NCBI GenBank assembly: GCA_017464765.1
Contig: JAFTYK010000039.1
Span: forward strand, 1 to 64,000
Direction of reading: 5' to 3'
DNA length: 64,000 nucleotides
DNA from: Ruminococcus sp.
GTDB lineage: Bacteria; Bacillota; Clostridia; Oscillospirales; Acutalibacteraceae
The notes under the pieces are model-generated. The model was given only the letters and a program-made list of their open reading frames with translations, searched no databases and was not told the origin of the DNA. Shown here piece by piece: positions 32,513 to 40,854 of this stretch (position 1 is its first letter; each line of letters begins with the position of its first letter). Made by a program: the position numbers and the translations under genes.

Positions 32513-32515
32513 TTT

Positions 32516-32536
32516 AGCCCCATTGTGTAAAGGGAG
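32516..32536 (+). repeat. Fragment of family A repeat
   Basis: AGCCCCATTGTGTAAAGGGAG matches the core of family A units near 13 kb (AGCCTCCCTTGTGTAAAGGG). It is truncated and has mutations in the left arm. Confidence 0.55.
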
Positions 32537-32562
32537 TTGTTAACATATATGAATTAAATGAT

Positions 32563-33132
32563 TTATCGAATCATATCAATCCCTTGTTGTAACTGCTCTT
32601 TCGAAAGTGAGCCGTTAGCGTAAGTCACAATGTCGCCGTTTTTGTCGATGAATATCGTCATTGGTAGTGAAGTGGCGTTGTAAACATAAGAGGCAATACC
32701 ATCAGTGTCGAAGTACACAGGGAAGGTATAACCCTCTTCTTTGATGAATTTTTCTGCATCACTTCTGTTGTCACCAGATGTCATGTTTATCATCATAAAT
32801 ACTATGTCGCTGTTCTCTTTATACGCTTCTTCGAAGTGTGGCATTTCAGCTTTGCACGGAGGACACCAGCTAGCCCACATATTGAGAACTATAGGTTTAC
32901 CAAAGAAACTTTCAAGAGTGACAGCGTTGCCGTCTTTATCTTCGACCGTGAAATTTGGTGCTGAATAATCTGAAGCCTCACTATCATTTTCGTGATTATG
33001 CTCGATGCTTTGGGTTTCAAGCGTATTTTCTGGAGAAAAATTTTCTGTTAAGGAATTATACAGCATGTATGCACCTGTAAACAGTACAATCGCTACTACA
33101 ATTCCTATTGAAAGCTTAGTTATCTTATCCAT
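32563..33132 (-). CDS. Membrane-anchored thioredoxin-like protein (TlpA/ResA family)
   Basis: 189 residues from the ATG at 33132 (TGAGGTT upstream); codons further 5' precede the ribosome site. One N-terminal transmembrane helix (about 5-24) or uncleaved signal, an acidic linker, then a thioredoxin domain with WASWCPPCKAEMPHF (near 95) and the cis-proline segment ATSLPMTIF. It is an extracytoplasmic thiol-disulfide reductase, receiving electrons from CcdA, whose gene is 8 bases upstream in the same operon. Partners may be cytochrome maturation or sporulation proteins in this group; not determined here. Confidence 0.92.
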   Translation of the reverse strand: MDKITKLSIGIVVAIVLFTGAYMLYNSLTENFSPENTLETQSIEHNHENDSEASDYSAPNFTVEDKDGNAVTLESFFGKPIVLNMWASWCPPCKAEMPHFEEAYKENSDIVFMMINMTSGDNRSDAEKFIKEEGYTFPVYFDTDGIASYVYNATSLPMTIFIDKNGDIVTYANGSLSKEQLQQGIDMIR

Positions 33133-33140
33133 AATTAACC

Positions 33141-33806
33141 TCACGCTAATATTGCAACAAATTTAGTGAGCATACCGCTCATCATCAGTATACCTACTAA
33201 AATCAGAATACTTCCGCAAACTATATTAATTACATTATAGTGCTTTTTGATAAAGTCAAAAGCTCCTTTTAATTTATCAATTAATACTGCACTTACAATA
33301 AAAGGAATACCTAGTCCAAGCGAATATAGAAGTAACATAATGACGCCTTTTAGCACTTGTCCTTGCGACGAAGCGAGCATTAGTGCTGAGCCTAAAAACG
33401 CTCCTACACACGGTGTCCAACCAACTGAAAAAACGATACCGAATATCAGAGAAGAAAAAAAAACCAGGTTGTCAGTTTTGGCTTTATTGCTCATACCTTT
33501 AAAAATACTCAGCTTAAAAACACCTAAGAAGTTCAAGCCGAAAAACACTACAACTAAACCTGTCACAATGTTAACTGCAACCTGATACTTTGTGAGAAAG
33601 CTACCGAGTGTTCCTGCTAAAGCACCAAGTAATACGAAAACTATCGTAAATCCCAGCACAAACGACAACGCGTTTATTAGCGTTTTTGAAGTTTTTCGCT
33701 TAACACCACCGCCCGCAAAGTAAGATACATACACGGGTAACATTGGCAGTAAGCACGGTGAAATAAAGGTGATAACACCCTCTAAAAATGAGATGAAATA
33801 TTCCAT
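33141..33806 (-). CDS. ccdA: CcdA-type transmembrane thiol-disulfide transporter
   Basis: 221 residues, about six transmembrane helices. The two redox cysteines are in FISPCLLPMLPVY (residue about 18) and GWTPCVGAFLG (about 133), as in CcdA/DsbD-beta. It passes electrons from cytosolic thioredoxin across the membrane to extracellular thioredoxin-like proteins; the next gene encodes one. Ribosome site AGGGAGAT. Its promoter overlaps the -35 of the divergent MBL gene. Confidence 0.95.
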   Translation of the reverse strand: MEYFISFLEGVITFISPCLLPMLPVYVSYFAGGGVKRKTSKTLINALSFVLGFTIVFVLLGALAGTLGSFLTKYQVAVNIVTGLVVVFFGLNFLGVFKLSIFKGMSNKAKTDNLVFFSSLIFGIVFSVGWTPCVGAFLGSALMLASSQGQVLKGVIMLLLYSLGLGIPFIVSAVLIDKLKGAFDFIKKHYNVINIVCGSILILVGILMMSGMLTKFVAILA

Positions 33807-33834
33807 AAAAATCTCCCTGCATATTACTTAGTTT

Positions 33835-33864
33835 ACTATACCCAAATTTACTTAACCTTGTCAA
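33835..33864 (-). promoter_or_regulatory. Promoter of ccdA-tlpA
   Basis: Minus strand TTGACA (33864-33859), 18-base spacer, TATAGT (33840-33835). It overlaps the divergent promoter's -35. Confidence 0.75.
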
Positions 33865-33886
33865 GTTGATAATATTTGCTTATAAT
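33858..33886 (+). promoter_or_regulatory. Promoter of the MBL-fold gene
   Basis: TTGTCA at 33858-33863, 17-base spacer, TATAAT at 33881-33886. Five of the six -35 bases are shared with the opposite promoter. Confidence 0.7.
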
Positions 33887-33916
33887 GTAAATATATTAAA
33901 AGAAATGGACGATATT

Positions 33917-34693
33917 ATGAAAATCACAGCGCTTGTTGAAAATACGACCTCTAATGATAACTTAAAAAGCGAACACGGACTCTCTCTTTATATAGAAACA
34001 ACGTCGCATAAAATCCTTTTTGATATGGGACAAACTGACCTCTTTTATGAGAATGCGCAGAAAATGAATATTGACCTAAGCAAAGTTGATATAGCCGTGC
34101 TTTCACATGGTCACTATGACCACGGAGGTGGGCTTGAAAAGTTTCTTAAGATAAATGGTAAAGCTAAAGTTTATCTTAATACTCATGCTTTTGAACCTCA
34201 CTATAACGGCGAAAAATTCATCGGACTGGATGCATCACTGAAAGATTGTGATCGCCTTGTTTTTACTGATGCTGAAATTAAAATTGCTGATGGTTTAACG
34301 CTGTATAGCTGTAATGATAGAGAACGTGAATTTGATTTAGGTAGCTTTGGTTTAAGTGCTATGAAAAACTCAGTGAGAATTCCAGACCCGTTTTTACACG
34401 AACATTATTTGTTGATCGAAGAAGATAGTAGACGTGTGCTTATAAGTGGCTGTTCCCACAAGGGAATTTTGAATATTATCAAATGGTTTGTACCTGATGT
34501 TTTAGTTGGCGGTTTCCATTTTTCGAAACTTTCTTTAGATAATACCCTCAAATCCTACGCTTCGTATCTCGATTCATTTGATACGGAGTTTTATACCTGC
34601 CATTGTACAGGAGTGGAGCAGTATGGGTTTATGAAAAAGTATATGTCCCGACTGCACTACATTTCAACAGGTGAAACAATTGAATTGGCATGA
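33917..34693 (+). CDS. MBL-fold metallohydrolase
   Basis: 258 residues from the ATG at 33917; ATGs at 33866 and 33905 would add residues without homology, and the ribosome site is weak in each case. The metal-binding motif SHGHYDHGGG (near 70), ISGCSHKGI and the distal GFHF are those of the group annotated as dihydropterin (7,8-dihydropterin-6-methyl-4-aminobenzene phosphate) synthase-like metallo-beta-lactamases. No substrate is known for this bacterial group. It has its own promoter and a terminator shared with the convergent pseudouridine synthase gene. Confidence 0.88.
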   Translation: MKITALVENTTSNDNLKSEHGLSLYIETTSHKILFDMGQTDLFYENAQKMNIDLSKVDIAVLSHGHYDHGGGLEKFLKINGKAKVYLNTHAFEPHYNGEKFIGLDASLKDCDRLVFTDAEIKIADGLTLYSCNDREREFDLGSFGLSAMKNSVRIPDPFLHEHYLLIEEDSRRVLISGCSHKGILNIIKWFVPDVLVGGFHFSKLSLDNTLKSYASYLDSFDTEFYTCHCTGVEQYGFMKKYMSRLHYISTGETIELA

Positions 34694-34698
34694 GTAAA

Positions 34699-34722
34699 GC
34701 CACCTTTTGGGTGGCTTTTGTT
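34699..34722 (+). terminator. Terminator after the MBL gene
   Basis: GCCACC / GGTGGC stem, 5-base loop, then TTTTGTTA. It reaches the stop codon of the convergent gene. Confidence 0.85.
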
Positions 34723-35686
34723 ATAGCTTGATTTTATTGTCTTTTACAAACCAAATTTCGTTTAAAGAAAATTCTTTGCCGTTTAAATATTCAAGTTCCT
34801 GAGCGTTTTTTTCAAAATTAAACTTGAGTTTGTATGAGCAGAGAAGTTGATGGTTTTGATGGAATTTTCGATTAAGGGCTTTATCACCGTATTTTTCATC
34901 ACCAAGTAACGGATGACCGATTGAAGCCATGTGCGCTCTGATTTGGTGAGTTCTGCCGGTGAGAAGCTCCACCTCACACAGCGATAAATCTCTTGCTTTG
35001 TCATAGCATAAGACTTTATATTTTGTGATGATTTCTTTGCTACCCTTTAGCTCGTTTTTGCTTACTTTTACTGTGTTTTTGCTCTCATTTTTAGTGAGAT
35101 AGTCTTTTAGTGTATCGCTCTTTTTCTTCGGACTTCCTTTGACTATGCAAAGATAAAACTTTCTTATTTCTCTTGATCTCACTTTTTCGTTTAATACTCT
35201 AAGCGCGAGGGCATTTTTAGCCGCAATGATAATACCGCCTGTGTTTCTGTCGATACGGTTAACGAGCGCAGGGGAGAAAGCTTTGTCGCTTTCGGGATTG
35301 TATTCGCCTTTTTCGAAAAGATAGCGTTGAACACGATTTACCATACAGTCAGCATCGTAGTTTTTATCTTGATGAACAATAACACCAGGCTTTTTGTCAA
35401 GTAACATAATATTTTCATCTTCGTATACTATCTCGAGCTTTTTTGAAGCTTTCATAAACTCATATTCTTTTTTAGGTTCCTCGAAAAACTCGTCTTTAAT
35501 ATATAAAGTCAGCACATCGCCTTCATTAAGAAAAACCTCAGGGGTGGTTTTCTTTCCGTTAAGTTTTATGTATTTAGTGCGGATATACTTGTGCATAAGT
35601 GACTTTGGCATGGTCTTGAATCGTTTTAGAATAAACTTGTCGAGTCTTTGACCTGAGTCGTTTTTGTTTATAGTAATTGTTCTCAT
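34721..35686 (-). CDS. RluC/RluD-family 23S rRNA pseudouridine synthase
   Basis: 321 residues. N-terminal S4 domain (1-70, SGQRLDKFILKRFKTMPKSL), then a pseudouridine synthase domain with the catalytic aspartate in NRIDRNTGGIIIAAKN (near 141) and the LLTGRTHQIRAHMASIGHPL signature (near 240). Standard family members read HRLDxxTSG at the catalytic block; the NRIDRNTGG form is one I recall from other clostridial homologues. The exact uridine target cannot be inferred. Ribosome site TGGTGAT. Confidence 0.92.
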   Translation of the reverse strand: MRTITINKNDSGQRLDKFILKRFKTMPKSLMHKYIRTKYIKLNGKKTTPEVFLNEGDVLTLYIKDEFFEEPKKEYEFMKASKKLEIVYEDENIMLLDKKPGVIVHQDKNYDADCMVNRVQRYLFEKGEYNPESDKAFSPALVNRIDRNTGGIIIAAKNALALRVLNEKVRSREIRKFYLCIVKGSPKKKSDTLKDYLTKNESKNTVKVSKNELKGSKEIITKYKVLCYDKARDLSLCEVELLTGRTHQIRAHMASIGHPLLGDEKYGDKALNRKFHQNHQLLCSYKLKFNFEKNAQELEYLNGKEFSLNEIWFVKDNKIKL

Positions 35687-35786
35687 ATAATCACCATTAG
35701 TAAGTATACCACAATTATTTTTTTATTCAACAAAGTTTATGTAACACATTTTTAGTACATGAGTATTATGATATTGGGTGATGATT

Positions 35787-35927
35787 ATGAAACGCTGTCG
35801 TGAAAAAGTAAGCTGTGCCGTGGCTTTTTCGTCTGGTATGATACTTTCGTGTATTTTGCCATCGAAATGCTTGCTTTTTATCAGTGCTGTAGTAATTATC
35901 GTAGTTTCTTTAAGTTGTAGGAGGTAA
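35787..35927 (+). CDS. 46-residue small membrane protein upstream of spoVM
   Basis: Too short for routine gene calling. The ATG at 35787 follows GGGTGATGATT. The product MKRCREKVSCAVAFSSGMIL continues to a hydrophobic helix, CLLFISAVVIIVVSLSCRR. The pattern of a basic start, a GMILSxxLPSK turn and one terminal helix recurs, to my recollection, in small clostridial proteins. Its stop is 2 bases from the spoVM ATG, which lies 5 bases after its ribosome site, so the two are co-translated. Probably a sporulation-stage membrane peptide by association. Confidence 0.65.
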   Translation: MKRCREKVSCAVAFSSGMILSCILPSKCLLFISAVVIIVVSLSCRR

Positions 35928-35929
35928 CT

Positions 35930-36016
35930 ATGAAAGTTGTACTTATCGAAAGACCAAAGTTTTTATCATTTATACTTAGAAAAATCTACGGCATAAAAAA
36001 ACAGCCTGTTCAGTAA
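35930..36016 (+). CDS. spoVM: Stage V sporulation protein M (SpoVM), 28-residue peptide
   Basis: MKVVLIERPKFLSFILRKIY followed by GIKKQPVQ. This aligns in length and pattern with B. subtilis SpoVM (26 residues, MKFYTIKLPKFLGG...): a short N-terminal strand, the proline of PKFL, an amphipathic helix FLSFILRKIYG and a basic tail. SpoVM senses convex membrane curvature on the forespore and anchors the SpoIVA coat basement layer. AGGAGGTAACT precedes the ATG. A terminator follows. I could not identify the mother-cell sigma promoter, which would be the expected control. Confidence 0.82.
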   Translation: MKVVLIERPKFLSFILRKIYGIKKQPVQ

Positions 36017-36028
36017 TGGCATTTTAGA

Positions 36029-36053
36029 AGACCGCTTTTTAGCGGTCTTTTTA
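36029..36053 (+). terminator. Terminator after spoVM
   Basis: AGACCGCT / AGCGGTCT with a TTTT loop, then TTTTATAT. Confidence 0.9.
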
Positions 36054-36094
36054 TATATTATGTAACCGTTTTGCTTATGCAAAACGGTGTGTAG

Positions 36095-36406
36095 CTATAT
36101 ATAAAGCTGGATTCTTTGACCGGGATATATGGTGTTTGGATCTTCGAAATTGTTAATCGCAATAAGTTCGTTTAATTCGATACCATATCTCTTTGCGATA
36201 TTGTTTAGTGAGTCTCCCGGACGTATAAAGTAGTATTTTGGTGGGGTTATTTCCTCAACAGGTATTCTGAGCTTTTGACCCGGAAAAATAGTGTATGGAT
36301 AGACAATACCGTTGTATCTTGCGATATCCATAGCAGTAGTGCCATATAGCTGAGCTATAGCGAACAGTGTGTTACCGGGTCTGACAGTATAAATAATCGG
36401 TTCCAT
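36095..36406 (-). CDS. Two-LysM-domain protein
   Basis: 103 residues made of two LysM repeats (about 4-50 and 57-103): YTVRPGNTLFAIAQLYG and YFIRPGDSLNNIAKRYG, each ending in a PGQxL/PGQRI turn. There is no signal peptide, so it works in the cytosol or the mother cell; this fits spore coat or cortex proteins of the SafA/YaaH kind, given spoVM next door. Ribosome site GGAAGGAGG. Upstream on the minus strand, GCATAGTATG could be a sigma-K-like -10 (CATAnnnTA), which is weak evidence. Confidence 0.85.
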   Translation of the reverse strand: MEPIIYTVRPGNTLFAIAQLYGTTAMDIARYNGIVYPYTIFPGQKLRIPVEEITPPKYYFIRPGDSLNNIAKRYGIELNELIAINNFEDPNTIYPGQRIQLYI

Positions 36407-36505
36407 AAAAACCTCCTTCCACTACTACATACTATGCAGAAAATCATCTTTGTGAAATGAATATTTTTCCTGTATTTGTCAAACCTAATTTCGGGAGGAA
36501 TGTTT

Positions 36506-37762
36506 ATGAATACAAAGATTAAAAAAATACTTTCAAGAGAGATAATTGATTCGCGCGGTAATCCAACTGTTGAAGCACAAGTAGTAACTGAATGCGGAGT
36601 GTGCGCTGTTGCATCTGTTCCGTCAGGAGCTTCAACAGGTGAATTTGAGGCAGTTGAGCTGAGGGATAATGATAATAGATATTTTGGCAAAGGTGTAAAA
36701 AAAGCTGTTAGTAATATAACTGAAACCATCAGCCCTGCACTTGAAGGAGTTTCTGTACTATCACAGCGAAAAATAGATTATCGTATGTGTGAGCTTGACG
36801 GTACGGAAAACAAGAGCAACCTAGGTGCTAATGCGATTCTGGCTGTATCCCTGGCTTGTGCAAAAGCTGGCGCAAAGCTCTTGAATATTCCGCTTTATCG
36901 ATATATCGGTGGAGTGAACGCCTGTACACTACCTGTTCCGATGATGAATATTTTAAACGGTGGAGCGCACGCGTCCAATAATATCGACATTCAGGAGTTT
37001 ATGATAATGCCAGTGAAAGCACAGTGCTTTGCTGAAGGTCTTCGTCAGTGCTGTGAAATTTACCACACTTTAGGAAAAATTCTTAAAAGTGAGGGCAAAG
37101 CTTCTGGTGTAGGCGATGAAGGTGGTTTTGCACCTGATTTGGATAGCGATGAACAAGCGATAGAGTATATTCTGAAAGCCATAAACGAAGCGGGCTACTC
37201 AACTCATGATATAAAAATCGCTCTTGATGTAGCATCTTCCGAGTGGTATAGCGATGGGTATTATCATCTTCCAAAGCGTAATACACGAATGAATAGCGAT
37301 GATCTGATTTCATACATTGAGAATCTGTGCATAAATTATCCGATTATTTCAGTAGAAGATGCGCTTTCAGAACACGATTTCAAAGGCTTTTCAAAGATTA
37401 CACAGAAAATCGGCAATCGTATTCAGTTGGTTGGAGATGATTTGTTCGTAACAAATACCGTTCGTCTTAGACAGGGAATAGAAATGGGAGCGGCTAATTC
37501 TATCTTAGTAAAAGTTAATCAGATAGGAACATTGACACAAGCTATAGAAGCCGTGCAGTGCGCTCATCGTGCTTCGTATACTGCCGTAATATCTCATCGT
37601 AGCGGAGAAACAGAGGATACAACAATAGCAGATTTGGCTGTAGCATTAAACGCAGGTCAGATAAAAACAGGTGCGCCATGTCGTAGTGATCGTGTTGCAA
37701 AATATAACAGATTGCTTAGAATTGAGGAAGAACTTGGAGAAGTTTCAATGTACGGCTTTTGA
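36506..37762 (+). CDS. eno: Enolase (divergent)
   Basis: 418 residues from the ATG at 36506 with GGGAGG seven bases upstream; ATGs at 36476 and 36500 are not spaced to a ribosome site. It catalyses 2-phosphoglycerate to phosphoenolpyruvate. Kept residues: [25 protein letters not shown] (catalytic Glu), [11 protein letters not shown] (metal Glu), GDDLFVTN (metal Asp), [13 protein letters not shown] (catalytic Lys), SHRSGETED and [11 protein letters not shown]. The [11 protein letters not shown] block departs from the usual SIEDGLSEDDW, so it is a divergent enolase, possibly a second copy. Terminated before the pullulanase gene. Confidence 0.92.
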   Translation: MNTKIKKILSREIIDSRGNPTVEAQVVTECGVCAVASVPSGASTGEFEAVELRDNDNRYFGKGVKKAVSNITETISPALEGVSVLSQRKIDYRMCELDGTENKSNLGANAILAVSLACAKAGAKLLNIPLYRYIGGVNACTLPVPMMNILNGGAHASNNIDIQEFMIMPVKAQCFAEGLRQCCEIYHTLGKILKSEGKASGVGDEGGFAPDLDSDEQAIEYILKAINEAGYSTHDIKIALDVASSEWYSDGYYHLPKRNTRMNSDDLISYIENLCINYPIISVEDALSEHDFKGFSKITQKIGNRIQLVGDDLFVTNTVRLRQGIEMGAANSILVKVNQIGTLTQAIEAVQCAHRASYTAVISHRSGETEDTTIADLAVALNAGQIKTGAPCRSDRVAKYNRLLRIEEELGEVSMYGF

Positions 37763-37790
37763 AAAAATAAAAATAATATGAGACAGAAAA

Positions 37791-37823
37791 AATAAACCGC
37801 CCATAGTGGCGGTTTATTTCTTA
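37791..37823 (+). terminator. Terminator between enolase and pullulanase 1
   Basis: AATAAACCGCC / GGCGGTTTATT perfect 11-bp stem, 6-base loop, then TCTTATT. Confidence 0.88.
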
Positions 37824-37897
37824 TTCGGAATTAAGTGTATGTATATGTTGTGCTATTATTATACTGTACAGAAATGCAAATACTGGAGGCAAATACC

Positions 37898-40834
37898 GTG
37901 AGACTAAAACGAATGTTGGCAGGTGTACTTGTTATGTTGATGATACCGTGTTCCTCGATGCTTGGCACTTTCGCTGTAGATGGTGCGCAGGAGTCTACCA
38001 CTCCCACCGAAGAGGAAACAGTTGCTCCTACAAAGCCGCCTGTTACCGCTCAGGATATAGGAATGGAAAAATACGTCAAATTACTTGAAAAGACCTACTA
38101 TAAAGGTGATTTAGGCGCGTCCTATTCCAAAAAAGAAACTACATTCAAGGTTTGGTCGCCATTGGCTACCGACGTGAGATTACGTATATATAATAAAGGT
38201 TCTGACCGCGAGGAAGGCTCTTCGATGCTTTCCGAAACTTCTATGAAACTTGTTGAGAAGTACGGCACTTGGGTTGCTACTCTTAAAGGTGACTATAAGA
38301 ACAAGTATTACACATATCTCGTTACTGTTAACGGAAAAACAAACGAGGTTGTTGACCCGTATGCTAAAGCCTGTGGCGCTAACGGTGACAGAGGTATGGT
38401 CGTTGACCTTAACTCTACTGACCCTGATGGCTGGAAAGATGATAAATTCAATCGTGTCAACAGTATTAACGATGCTGTTATCTGGGAAATCAGCGTAAGG
38501 GATTTTTCCGCTTCCGAGACTTCAGGTGTCAGCGAAAAGAATCGAGGTAAATTTTTAGCATTTACAGAAGAAGGAACAGTAGTTGACTCAGTTGAAGGTT
38601 CACTTCCTACATGTATTGATTACCTGAAAGACCTAGGTGTCAATTATGTTCAGATTAACCCTTTCTACGATTTCCATTCTATCGACGAAACTGATACTGT
38701 TAATCCACAGTACAACTGGGGATATGACCCTAAGAACTATAACATTCCTGAAGGTTCGTATTCATCTAATCCTTACAACGGTAATGTCCGCATCAAAGAA
38801 TGTAAGCAAATGATTCAGGCTTTGCATAAAGCAGGAATCGGTGTAATTATGGACGTTGTTTATAATCACACTTACTTATCCCAGGATTCTTGGTTTAACC
38901 TTATTGTTCCTGATTATTACTACAGAATCAGTGACAGCGGTGAGTGGTCCAATGGTTCCGGTTGTGGCAACGATACAGCTTCCGAACGTATTATGTTCAG
39001 AGAGTTTATGAAGAACTCTGTTGTATATTGGGCTGAGGAATATCATATTGACGGCTTCCGTTTTGATCTTATGGGACTTCACGATGTCGATACTATGAAC
39101 TATATCCGAAAGAGCCTTGATAAGCTTCCTGATGGCGGAAAAATTATTATGTATGGTGAAGCGTGGAATCTTACTACTAACTGTGCGTTTGGTGTAGATT
39201 TAACCAATCAGGACAAGCTTTCTAAGCTTTCTACCAGAATCGGAGCTTTTAATGATACCATTCGCGACGGACTTAGAGGTAACGTTTTTGAAGCTAAAGA
39301 CAAAGGTTTTATCCAGAGTGGCTCCAATAAATCAAAGGTTAAGTCAGGTATCGAGGGTATGGCTACAGCCGGTACTTGGGGAGTTTTTCCACGACAGTGC
39401 ATCAACTACGCATCTTGTCACGATAATCTCTCACTTTATGATAAACTTGTCGCATCGGTTTACCCAGATGACGGTAGTTTCAGAAAGCGCAGGGAAGACC
39501 TTGTTGCTATGAACAAGCTTTCAGCTTCTATTGTTCTCACTTCACAGGGTGTGCCGTTTATGATGGCAGGTGAGGAGATGGCACGTTCCAAAGATGGTGA
39601 CGAGAACTCCTATAAATCTCCTGTTGAGGTTAATCAGATTGATTGGAATGATATAAATAAATACGCTGACCTTGTTGATTATTATAAGGGACTTATCGAT
39701 ATACGTAAAACAGTCGATTTACTAAGAGATAACACAGGCGAGGTTGCTAATTCGATTTCTTATATCGATGACCTTGACGATGGTGTTATAGCTTATACTA
39801 TCAAAGGTAGCGGTAACACAAAAGCGTTTGCTGCTGTCTTCAATGCTTCTGATAAGAAGACTACCGTTACTCTTCCTAATAACCTGTGTTTGTCTTGGGT
39901 CATTTTAGCAAACGACAAAAATGCTGGTGTAATGAACCTTGGGGAGGTTACTGATAACAAAATTACCGTTGCTCCTCACTCTAGCGCAATATTAGTTAAC
40001 AAGAGTAGTTTTGATCTTTACCCTGATATCGATACTGATAAGAGAGTTATCGTTAAGTATTATGACACCGAGAACAAAACAGTTGTATACGAACAGCTCC
40101 TTAAAGGCAAAGAGGGCGAAAGCTTTAAGATTGCTTATCCTAACTCACTTGTGTACAGATACGATGTAAGCGGATACACAGGCTCAAAGACTGGTAAGTT
40201 TACTAAGAATACTCAGGAAATTACAATTGATTGCAAACCTTACACAGGGGACTATAGCAGTGTTACTATTCACTATGTTAACGAAAACGGCGAAGATATT
40301 GCTAATTCTATCGTTATGACTAACCGTGTTGGTCAGCGCTATACTACTCCAAGAATTGCAAGCGTTGAAGGATATCGTCTCGATTTAGATAAACTCCCTA
40401 CAAATGGTGCTGGTAAGTTCGAGAAAGATGATATTACAATTACTTATTGTTACAAGCCTATTGAAGATGTTGAAACTGACGATGTTTCAGTAGCCAACAC
40501 CGGTATTGCTAATGTTATATATATGAGTTCTAAGGGCGAAATACTTCAGACAAAATCCTACGCAGGAGACATTGGTTCTGAGGTTGTCGTAGAAATTCTC
40601 GACATTCAGGGATATGAGTATATTTCAGATACTTGTAATGGAGCGGTGTTTGGTGCTACTGAATGTAATATCGTAGTGAATTACAGTAAAGAGACAACCG
40701 CACTGAGCATTGCGGTTATGGCAGGTGGCGGGTTGCTTCTGTTACTTGTTGTGGCTGTAGTTATTCTTGCTGTGAAAAAACGTAAATCTGGCGCCGGCGG
40801 ATATTCTGAAGCTGACGACCTATTTATAGAATAA
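37898..40834 (+). CDS. Cell-surface type I pullulanase (GH13_14-like) with MucBP repeats and C-terminal membrane helix
   Basis: 978 residues from the GTG at 37898 (GGAGG eight bases upstream). Signal peptide about 1-28. CBM48-like N-terminal domain about 75-185, then a GH13 barrel: YNWGYDP at 272 (the pullulanase signature), region I DVVYNH near 319, nucleophile D390 in GFRFDLMG, acid E421 in YGEAW, and H508-D509 in SCHDN. A C-terminal beta domain follows to about 700. Three MucBP-type modules at about 710-935 and a transmembrane helix (about 937-962) ending in KKRK hold it to the membrane; no dockerin. It debranches alpha-1,6 links of amylopectin or pullulan outside the cell. Paired with the dockerin form 20 bases downstream. 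Confidence 0.93.
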   Translation: MRLKRMLAGVLVMLMIPCSSMLGTFAVDGAQESTTPTEEETVAPTKPPVTAQDIGMEKYVKLLEKTYYKGDLGASYSKKETTFKVWSPLATDVRLRIYNKGSDREEGSSMLSETSMKLVEKYGTWVATLKGDYKNKYYTYLVTVNGKTNEVVDPYAKACGANGDRGMVVDLNSTDPDGWKDDKFNRVNSINDAVIWEISVRDFSASETSGVSEKNRGKFLAFTEEGTVVDSVEGSLPTCIDYLKDLGVNYVQINPFYDFHSIDETDTVNPQYNWGYDPKNYNIPEGSYSSNPYNGNVRIKECKQMIQALHKAGIGVIMDVVYNHTYLSQDSWFNLIVPDYYYRISDSGEWSNGSGCGNDTASERIMFREFMKNSVVYWAEEYHIDGFRFDLMGLHDVDTMNYIRKSLDKLPDGGKIIMYGEAWNLTTNCAFGVDLTNQDKLSKLSTRIGAFNDTIRDGLRGNVFEAKDKGFIQSGSNKSKVKSGIEGMATAGTWGVFPRQCINYASCHDNLSLYDKLVASVYPDDGSFRKRREDLVAMNKLSASIVLTSQGVPFMMAGEEMARSKDGDENSYKSPVEVNQIDWNDINKYADLVDYYKGLIDIRKTVDLLRDNTGEVANSISYIDDLDDGVIAYTIKGSGNTKAFAAVFNASDKKTTVTLPNNLCLSWVILANDKNAGVMNLGEVTDNKITVAPHSSAILVNKSSFDLYPDIDTDKRVIVKYYDTENKTVVYEQLLKGKEGESFKIAYPNSLVYRYDVSGYTGSKTGKFTKNTQEITIDCKPYTGDYSSVTIHYVNENGEDIANSIVMTNRVGQRYTTPRIASVEGYRLDLDKLPTNGAGKFEKDDITITYCYKPIEDVETDDVSVANTGIANVIYMSSKGEILQTKSYAGDIGSEVVVEILDIQGYEYISDTCNGAVFGATECNIVVNYSKETTALSIAVMAGGGLLLLLVVAVVILAVKKRKSGAGGYSEADDLFIE

Positions 40835-40854
40835 AATTTTTATGAGGTGAAAAA

